In this document: positions 58,306 through 64,000 of the stretch, piece by piece
How positions within the stretch are numbered: the stretch's first letter is position 1
How the letters are laid out: every line of letters begins with the position of its first letter
NCBI RefSeq assembly: GCF_000350485.1
Contig: NZ_AORV01000046.1
Location: forward strand, 62,001-126,000
Direction: 5' to 3'
DNA length: 64,000 nucleotides
Source: Ruminiclostridium cellobioparum subsp. termitidis CT1112
Lineage (GTDB): Bacteria; Bacillota; Clostridia; Acetivibrionales; DSM-1351
Made by a program: the position numbers and the translations under genes
The notes under the pieces: model-generated
Databases searched by the model: none
What the model saw: the letters and a program-made list of their open reading frames with translations, nothing else
What the model was told of the DNA's origin: nothing

Positions 58306-59403
58306 ATGCCGACAATAACGGTTAATATCCCCCAAACAACATTTGTTGCTTCCGGTGAGCCAAACACCAATTATTCATTTTACCCTCTTTTGAATATCGG
58401 TGCCGACCCCAATTTTCAAAACTGTACAGGACTGCTGAAAATTCCCCTGCCACAGCTATCGGTACTGACAGTGGACAGTGCCCGGCTCAACCTGGCGGTC
58501 ATAACCAAATCCGGCACAAACCCCAGCCCTATAGTGGTAAACAGAGTAACCTCGGACTATGACACAAATACTGTAACCTATACTACCCAGCCGCCTTTTG
58601 CTCCCACACAGTATCAGTACGATGTCGGTACAGCTGATCTATACACTACAATACACATTGACATAACAGGAATTGTAAATGAGTGGCTGGGCGGATCCCA
58701 GAACTTTGGCATTGCACTTGCAAATTCCGATGGCATTACAGAAGTTCAGTTTGCCACAAACAACATTGGGTATGAGCCCTATTTCCCCACATTGACCATC
58801 ACCTACACAGAATCGCCCTTTACAGCCACAGGATTGAACTTCAGCTATGCACAGCTGGCCAATATTATTGAACAGCTTATTATATATTATCCTGCCAACA
58901 CTATGACTGTTTTCACAAGAGGTCTGGTAGCAGCTTCGGTAACCGGTACACCATATCAGCTTTATAAATCATCTGCCGGAACTTACGGTGCAATATTTAT
59001 CCTTACGGATGCCGGACAGCAGGAGGCAATCCCGCTTAATGCGATAACTGCCGTCTATACCGGAGACGGGACGGTTTATAATCCCTCGATAACTTATCTT
59101 CCGCCACCGGAGGAATTTACGCCCGGCTTTGATACAAACCTGATAACCTCATATTACGAATATCTTCCGCCCGATACCGACGTTACAATATATGCGGGTT
59201 CAAACATCACCGCTTCGGGAACCATATATAAAAATGAATACGGGCTAATCGTATTATCAGATGCTGAGGGCAATACTCCCATATTCATACCTGTTAATAA
59301 TATCAATGTTGTACTTCCTGTTTTTCATACCGGTGCCCTGCAGCAAACCCGCAGATCAAGGGTTTTGATAGAGCCGGGCAAACAGCCCGAAGACCTGGTA
59401 TAA
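58306..59403 (+). CDS. DNRLRE-domain protein with repeated C-terminal beta unit
   Basis: The 365-residue protein has no signal peptide, unlike most DNRLRE proteins. Residues 1-170 form the DNRLRE beta-sandwich (YPLLNIGADPNFQN, RLNLAVITKSG, HIDITGIVNEWLGG, NFGIALANSDG). After a linker, two diverged copies of a unit of about 50 residues occur at about 200-255 and 285-345 (TMTVFTRGL...GAIFILTDAGQQEAIPLNAI and DVTIYAGSN...GLIVLSDAEGNTPIFIPVNNI), resembling small beta-barrel units in spore coat proteins. A spore-surface role is an inference. GAAGG precedes the ATG. It is monocistronic. Confidence 0.75.
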   Translation: MPTITVNIPQTTFVASGEPNTNYSFYPLLNIGADPNFQNCTGLLKIPLPQLSVLTVDSARLNLAVITKSGTNPSPIVVNRVTSDYDTNTVTYTTQPPFAPTQYQYDVGTADLYTTIHIDITGIVNEWLGGSQNFGIALANSDGITEVQFATNNIGYEPYFPTLTITYTESPFTATGLNFSYAQLANIIEQLIIYYPANTMTVFTRGLVAASVTGTPYQLYKSSAGTYGAIFILTDAGQQEAIPLNAITAVYTGDGTVYNPSITYLPPPEEFTPGFDTNLITSYYEYLPPDTDVTIYAGSNITASGTIYKNEYGLIVLSDAEGNTPIFIPVNNINVVLPVFHTGALQQTRRSRVLIEPGKQPEDLV

Positions 59404-59619
59404 AGCAGCTGCAGTAATATCCTGGATAGCAGCATTGCTGCATAGTGTTTTCCTTTTCACTGATTAATTGTGCTAAGCTTTTAATAACCATTATCCTAAA
59501 GTGTAGTAAATTATTGTATAATCGTCAGCACTTATACGGTATATATTTAAGTTTTGTGTACTTCATAGGGCGTTGTGTTTTGTTAAAATAACCGTTATTT
59601 TGTCTTTAGAGGTGAGACA

Positions 59620-59961
59620 ATGAAAGATACAGTAAAAATAATTGGAGACAGAATAAGAAATTTAAGAACCTCAAAAGGATGGAGCCAGGAAGAATTGGCA
59701 CATAGAGCAAATTTACATCCGTCGCATATGGGGCGGCTGGAAAGAGGCGAAGAGAACGTAACTCTTGAGAGTCTGGAAAAGGTTACAAGTGCATTAGGTA
59801 CTACACTTGAGGAACTATTCAGAGTTCTTGGCAATGATTCCGAATATCGTGATACTTCGGTACTTTTCAGTATTATAAGTAAATTGAACAGTCGAAGTGT
59901 TGATGACCAAAAAGTAGTTTTAAAACTTATTGATGATTTGATACAGTGGAAGGATAAATGA
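59620..59961 (+). CDS. XRE-family transcriptional regulator
   Basis: DNA-binding protein of 113 residues with one helix-turn-helix of the Cro/C1 type at about 8-66 (IRNLRTSKGWSQEELAHRA, HPSHMGRLERGEENVTLESL) and a helical tail of about 45 residues that may dimerise. It resembles the small SinR-like clostridial repressors. The upstream 216 bp contain a TATAAT at 59517-59522 but no matching -35. It stands alone; no adjacent phage or toxin gene suggests its targets. Confidence 0.9.
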   Translation: MKDTVKIIGDRIRNLRTSKGWSQEELAHRANLHPSHMGRLERGEENVTLESLEKVTSALGTTLEELFRVLGNDSEYRDTSVLFSIISKLNSRSVDDQKVVLKLIDDLIQWKDK

Positions 59962-60096
59962 TATAGAGAGTCATCTGTCCTTCCCACTGTTTAATTCAAA
60001 ACAGCAAAAAATTCCAATGGAGTAATATTTATCTCTCTCAACAAACAACATTTTGTATTTCATTTTTCAACCTGCATTTTAAATATTTTTAAATAA

Positions 60097-60127
60097 AAAC
60101 GCCAGAACTATTTAAATTCTGGCGTTT
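60097..60127 (-). terminator. Terminator of tRNA-Arg
   Basis: AAACGCCAGAA and TTCTGGCGTTT form an 11-bp perfect stem and the minus strand continues TTTTATTT. It begins at the last base of the tRNA CCA end. Confidence 0.93.
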
Positions 60128-60201
60128 GGCGTCCCGGACAGGAATCGAACCCGTATCAGTGGAACCGGAATCCACCGTCCTATCCATTAGACTACCGAGA
60201 C
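60127..60201 (-). tRNA. tRNA-Arg (anticodon CCG)
   Basis: Cloverleaf on the minus strand: acceptor GTCTCGG/CCGGGAC with one G-T pair, D-arm with AATGGATA loop, anticodon stem GTGGA/TCCAC with loop TTCCGGT (anticodon CCG), short variable loop, T-arm with TTCGATT loop, discriminator G and an encoded CCA. It reads the arginine codon CGG. Confidence 0.96.
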
Positions 60202-60331
60202 ATTTTTATTTACTGATATATTATAGACTATTCTTAAGCACATTACAACACAAAGTATCTAAATATCTGCGGTATTAAACTATTAAACTGCGGTTGCACT
60301 TATGTATGGGCTGTGTATCCGGCAGACTTGA

Positions 60332-60973
60332 TTACAGCCTGGTAATGACCTGTGTGAATAAAAGCCCCAATGCCTCGCTCAGCAGCGCATTCCACAGAAA
60401 TACCAGCATAAACACCAGGCTCCTTACACTTGTCGGAAGTTTGAATAATACGCATAGACCGCGCGTAATGGCTCCGTTAAACCAGAAGTATGCCAAAATA
60501 TCCAATACCGCGGTGATATATAACAGCGCCAAAGACTTATAACTACTGCTCATTTGCAAAGTGTAATACCCCAGCAGATTTATGGGAGTGACGATGATAT
60601 TTACGACTATGTATACTTTCATAACCTTTGTCAGCAGGCTGGAGTAAGACACTCCCATAGCCATCGAATTGCTGTCGCTTCTCTTTTTGAAATGCTTTAT
60701 AATATCGAAGACCGGATAGGAAAAACAAATTACATCCACAAGTCCAATTACCAAAGCGGCTAAAAAAAGAAGCGCACCTGTTCTGATATTGAAAACAACG
60801 CTGACTTTATCAGAGGTATCAAGGTTAACTCCAAGTACTCCCAGACCCACGTCACGTATGCCTACCAGAGCAATGCCTATGTATAGCCACATATTCTTAT
60901 CAGTCAATTTTGAATAAAAATCTTTTTGCAGCAGAAAAAAATCTATTATTTTAGAGGTTTTAAATTTCATCAT
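60332..60973 (-). CDS. Predicted polytopic membrane protein (Yip1-like)
   Basis: The 213-residue protein has about five hydrophobic helices (about 28-48, 66-90, 112-135, 143-163, 185-207) after a short basic cytoplasmic start. No enzymatic motif is visible; the general layout recalls Yip1-domain proteins, which is a weak similarity. AAGGAG lies close to tandem ATG codons. It lies between the tRNA and the spoIIE-associated small gene, 75 bp after the latter, and could be its operon partner. Confidence 0.65.
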   Translation of the reverse strand: MMKFKTSKIIDFFLLQKDFYSKLTDKNMWLYIGIALVGIRDVGLGVLGVNLDTSDKVSVVFNIRTGALLFLAALVIGLVDVICFSYPVFDIIKHFKKRSDSNSMAMGVSYSSLLTKVMKVYIVVNIIVTPINLLGYYTLQMSSSYKSLALLYITAVLDILAYFWFNGAITRGLCVLFKLPTSVRSLVFMLVFLWNALLSEALGLLFTQVITRL

Positions 60974-61048
60974 TTGCTCCTTAACACAAAATGAGTTTAC
61001 TTATAATAATATATCTTATTTGGTAAAGGAAAATCAATAGAGCAAACC

Positions 61049-61393
61049 TTATAAAAACAACTTTATTAAAATAAAAATCACTGCTGCTATACTCCCGAAC
61101 AAAGCGGAATTAATTAAAAGGTTTTTCATGAACCTGGATTTGGATTTTAACCGATCCTTCCTTTTTGGAGGACTAAATTTACCCTTGTTATCCTTAATGT
61201 AGTTATTAATAATTAACTCTGCCTCCTTCAGAATAAAATCGTTTTTTACATCAGGATTTTTGGCGGAGGTCAACTTGCTGCCCGCTGCTTTTTCCAGCTC
61301 CTTATCTTCTTTTAACACCAGAATAGCCTCCTCAAATAAATTTGAATGAATATCTTTGATAATTATTACTTTCTTAGATCTTCCATAAAACAT
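61049..61393 (-). CDS. Small tail-anchored protein downstream of spoIIE
   Basis: The 114-residue product has a charged soluble part (MFYGRSKKVIIIKDIHSN, LVLKEDKELEK) and one C-terminal membrane helix at about 92-113, i.e. a tail anchor. ATG at 61393 follows GGAGG at six bases; longer in-frame starts would overlap the spoIIE end and have no ribosome site. It follows spoIIE by 92 bp on the same strand, so it may be co-transcribed and act in the mother cell or forespore membrane. I know no function for it. Confidence 0.75.
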   Translation of the reverse strand: MFYGRSKKVIIIKDIHSNLFEEAILVLKEDKELEKAAGSKLTSAKNPDVKNDFILKEAELIINNYIKDNKGKFSPPKRKDRLKSKSRFMKNLLINSALFGSIAAVIFILIKLFL

Positions 61394-61485
61394 AGCATCC
61401 TCCAAAGAACTCTGATTATGGGTAGTTTGTGGAATTTTAACATTTTTATGCATGACATCGATATAACAGCAAAATAATATCAGAT

Positions 61486-63897
61486 TTATTTGGACTTCCA
61501 CACTTTTGATACCAGCACCAGCATATCGTCAGCAGGCTCATTATTCTGACAGCGGCTTATGGCTTCATCCATCAGGTCATCAGCCATTTTCTGCGGATTT
61601 CTGGTATCCATGCCCTGTAAAATATTTTGAACCTCCTTTACACTGTCCTGGCAGTCTTTGAAGGAATCAATTATCCCGTCGGATAACATTATTAAAAAGT
61701 CTCCGTTGCCAACTTTCTTATGTATCATCTCCACTTCAACCTCACTTAAAATACCAGCCGGAAGAGAAGCAGCACGCACTGTTTCAACATATTCCTCCCT
61801 CTTTATGAAAGTAGGAGCCGCACCTACCTTGCAGAATTCAACCTCTCCTTCGTACAGGTCTACAACAGATATATCTATTGTTGCAAAGGAATCGTCAGTG
61901 GCTCTTAAAACAAGTATTGAATTAATCAGCTTAACAGTTGTATCCTTGTCAAAACCAGACTCCATAAACTGTTCTATGAGATTTACAGTGGCCTTGCTCT
62001 GCATACAGGCCTTATGCCCTGTTCCCATACCGTCACTCAGCGCCGCTATGTATTTGCCGTCGCCTGTATTTAAAAAAGTGTAATTATCCCCTGAAACATA
62101 TTTTTCATTCTTCGACACCCTCGCCACACCGGTTATAACTTTATAGGTTTCTTCCTCCACCAGTTTAATGGTACAGGTATTTGTTTTAGGATTAAGAGCA
62201 CAATCACTTCCCTCTTTGATCATTTTTCGCCCTACAACCTCTGTAACGGTTTTTTCAACACAGCCTATGCAGCTTCTCTTTCCCCCGCAGCCTTTGTAAG
62301 TCAGGGTCATTTCATACTTGCCGAATTTGTTTTCATATACCACGGCATCCGCATGTTTTATTCCGGCCTTTGTCAATTCCAGTACGATCTGATTTTCCAA
62401 ATCTTCTTTAAAACAGATATCGGTATTTAATTCGTTAGCCAGGTTGGAAATTATTGTAGACATACTTTTGAGCTGCTGGGATACCAGCCCCCTGCTCTCA
62501 CCGATTTTGCTCCGCCATACCATATCAACCTTGAAAAGCTCAAAAACATTATTCACCGCCAGCACAAAATCATCCACCCTCTCACATCTCTCAAGAAAAT
62601 ATTGAGGAATGTCATTTTGCTCTATCCAACCCTTTCCATCCAATTTTTCAACTATTTTGAACATGACCTGATATGTATTGCAGAAGTTATGCTCCCAGCA
62701 ATGGACACACAGGCTGCAATCCTTGCAGACCCTGTCTGCCACCCTGTCGAATATGGCGGTGATATCATGTTTTTCAGTTATTGCCTTTGTCTCGGAAATT
62801 TCATCAAAGGTCCTGGACATTTCAGAAAATGCCCTGGAGAACTTGTTCAATTTCTCAACTGTTATCTCCTTGATTCTTGCGCTGTAGCCTTTTTTGTCCC
62901 CTCTTGCAACCAGGCTTTTATCAAATTTTGTTACAACCGCATCCATGGCTTTTTCAGGTATGAGCATAAATATGACGATTGAGACAATTATTTCATACAG
63001 AAATACAAGAACCTCGGTAGACCCGTTGGTATAAAAGGTAAGGATCGCATTTCCCATTAAAACCCCCACACAGGAGCCGATTTTCCCCATATTTTTTAAA
63101 ATTCCTGCAAGTAATCCACAAAATGCATAAGAAGCTATGATAATTGGGGATGAATTGGAGGAAATACTTATGACGGTCCCAACAATCACCCCTATGGCCG
63201 CTCCGTTTCCCGCTCCTGTTTTAAAGCTGAAAACCAGGATTATTATGATACACAAAATATTTTTGAGACTGACTCCGAAAATATTCCATCCGCCCAGACC
63301 TCCCACCGCCAGCGCGCAGGCTATGGCAATGCTCAGTATTTCCTCGTTTGTAAGGGAGTATCTTCTGGAGGGGTTCCCCAGGACCTCCAATACATTTTTA
63401 AAAACAAACACCAGCGCAAAGATTATAAATCCGTTTATGATGGATTTCAAAACATCATACATTAAGAAGCCCTGCAGATATGTCAATACCATTTCAGGTA
63501 TCAGAACTCCGATAAAAGCAATTATTCCAACCCTTAAATGCGAGCCTGCGCTCTTTTTAAAGGGAATGTTAATGGCATTAAACAGCAGCATGGCTACAAC
63601 TGCGGTATACAGCTGAACGGTAGCCCCCGATGTCAGCATTCCTGCAAATATTGCGATTGATATCATTATCCTGTTTATATTGAGACCCAGAGTGGCTGCG
63701 TAAAGAGCGATCCCAAACGGCATCAACCCTCCCAGCAGTGATATCCTTCCCAGAAGAAAAGCCGCAGGTATAATTATAAGATTGGTTTTATTCAGATATT
63801 CCAGAATAGCTGCTGCCTTACCGGTTTTACCCTTTTGATGTGTTGCCGATCCATGACCTCCAAAATTTTTGTATGGAAGCGATTCTGTTTTCATCAT
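61486..63897 (-). CDS. spoIIE: Stage II sporulation protein E phosphatase
   Basis: PP2C-type serine phosphatase that dephosphorylates SpoIIAA to activate sigma-F in the forespore, and which also binds FtsZ. An N-terminal region with about ten membrane helices (about 35-325) and a central domain of about 240 residues with clustered Cys (CKDCSLCVHCWEHNFC) precede the C-terminal PP2C domain (about 585-800). The PP2C domain has metal-binding LSDGMGTGHKA, FATIDIS and MLSDGIIDSF. Length 803 is normal. GGGGGG precedes tandem ATG codons. Its promoter region carries a Spo0A-type arrangement. Confidence 0.97.
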   Translation of the reverse strand: MMKTESLPYKNFGGHGSATHQKGKTGKAAAILEYLNKTNLIIIPAAFLLGRISLLGGLMPFGIALYAATLGLNINRIMISIAIFAGMLTSGATVQLYTAVVAMLLFNAINIPFKKSAGSHLRVGIIAFIGVLIPEMVLTYLQGFLMYDVLKSIINGFIIFALVFVFKNVLEVLGNPSRRYSLTNEEILSIAIACALAVGGLGGWNIFGVSLKNILCIIIILVFSFKTGAGNGAAIGVIVGTVISISSNSSPIIIASYAFCGLLAGILKNMGKIGSCVGVLMGNAILTFYTNGSTEVLVFLYEIIVSIVIFMLIPEKAMDAVVTKFDKSLVARGDKKGYSARIKEITVEKLNKFSRAFSEMSRTFDEISETKAITEKHDITAIFDRVADRVCKDCSLCVHCWEHNFCNTYQVMFKIVEKLDGKGWIEQNDIPQYFLERCERVDDFVLAVNNVFELFKVDMVWRSKIGESRGLVSQQLKSMSTIISNLANELNTDICFKEDLENQIVLELTKAGIKHADAVVYENKFGKYEMTLTYKGCGGKRSCIGCVEKTVTEVVGRKMIKEGSDCALNPKTNTCTIKLVEEETYKVITGVARVSKNEKYVSGDNYTFLNTGDGKYIAALSDGMGTGHKACMQSKATVNLIEQFMESGFDKDTTVKLINSILVLRATDDSFATIDISVVDLYEGEVEFCKVGAAPTFIKREEYVETVRAASLPAGILSEVEVEMIHKKVGNGDFLIMLSDGIIDSFKDCQDSVKEVQNILQGMDTRNPQKMADDLMDEAISRCQNNEPADDMLVLVSKVWKSK

Positions 63898-63956
63898 ATG
63901 TGACCCCCCGTGTTTATCTTAAGTGACAACTGCAGTGTCGTTTAGCATGCAGAATG

Positions 63957-63989
63957 ATTATAATTCAGCAATCAGAAATTATTTGTCAC
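63957..63989 (-). promoter_or_regulatory. Probable Spo0A-dependent promoter of spoIIE
   Basis: Minus-strand GTGACA (63984-63989), a 21-base spacer and consensus TATAAT (63957-63962). Bacillus subtilis spoIIE and spoIIG promoters also have sigma-A hexamers spaced 21-22 bases apart and depend on Spo0A-P. AGTGACAAA overlapping the -35 resembles a degenerate 0A box (TTCGACAAA). Confidence 0.55.
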
Positions 63990-64000
63990 TTTCTGGGGAT

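Noticed and set aside
59420-59455. Small GCAGC/GCTGC hairpin after the DNRLRE gene as terminator
   Set aside because: The stem is only 5 bp and the T-tract is interrupted and distant; support is too weak to list.

Overview
The window looks like the chromosome of an anaerobic, motile, endospore-forming Clostridia member. Evidence: spoIIE, a SpoVB-type flippase and a Spo0E-like phosphatase (sporulation); a CooS-type CO dehydrogenase (anaerobiosis); a full chemotaxis operon plus three further chemoreceptors; strong AGGAGG ribosome binding sites; many TTG and GTG starts; moderate GC. Gene content recalls the Ruminiclostridium / Acetivibrio group (clostridial cluster III). That placement is an inference from gene content, not from a marker phylogeny.

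Layout. 1-6949 (minus): chemotaxis operon cheY-cheA-cheW-MCP-cheR-cheB-cheD; cheD runs off the left edge. 7217-11477 (minus): three-gene unit of a GGDEF-EAL enzyme, a chemoreceptor and a 54-residue Spo0E-like protein. 11732-15245 (minus): two-component pair whose kinase carries an ABC-substrate-binding-like sensor. 15502-17634 (plus): solitary, divergent cooS with a very strong terminator. 17752-27471 (minus): carbohydrate locus, made of a YesM/YesN-type two-component system, a CUT1 ABC importer without its ATPase, an unclassified glycosidase-like protein and a D-lyxose isomerase. 27625-36753: chemoreceptor, YitT membrane protein, polar amino-acid ABC importer, a small unknown gene, a WecG/TagA glycosyltransferase (plus) and another chemoreceptor. 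36901-44169 (minus): anchored FAD-oxidoreductase-like protein, secreted coiled-coil protein, MazEF/NdoA toxin-antitoxin, alanine racemase, NAD(P)HX repair enzyme, coiled-coil protein. 44487-51781 (plus): surface-polysaccharide operon (pyruvyl transferase, flippase, FrhB-like iron-sulfur protein, GT2, DUF4330-like protein, O-antigen ligase/polymerase). 51995-64000: nudC, CtsR-regulated hsp20, spoVB-like gene, two cell-wall hydrolases, dus, a DNRLRE protein, an XRE regulator, tRNA-Arg(CCG), two small membrane proteins and spoIIE.

How the genes fit together. The left third senses and signals: chemotaxis, c-di-GMP turnover and the sporulation phosphorelay are physically linked. The middle handles sugar and amino-acid uptake. 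The right part covers envelope assembly (pyruvylated polysaccharide, peptidoglycan hydrolysis, alanine racemase) and sporulation. Most transcription units end in clear hairpin terminators. The least explained items are the divergent cooS, the glycosidase locus, the DNRLRE protein with a repeated C-terminal unit and no signal peptide, and a foldable intergenic element near 55160-55235.
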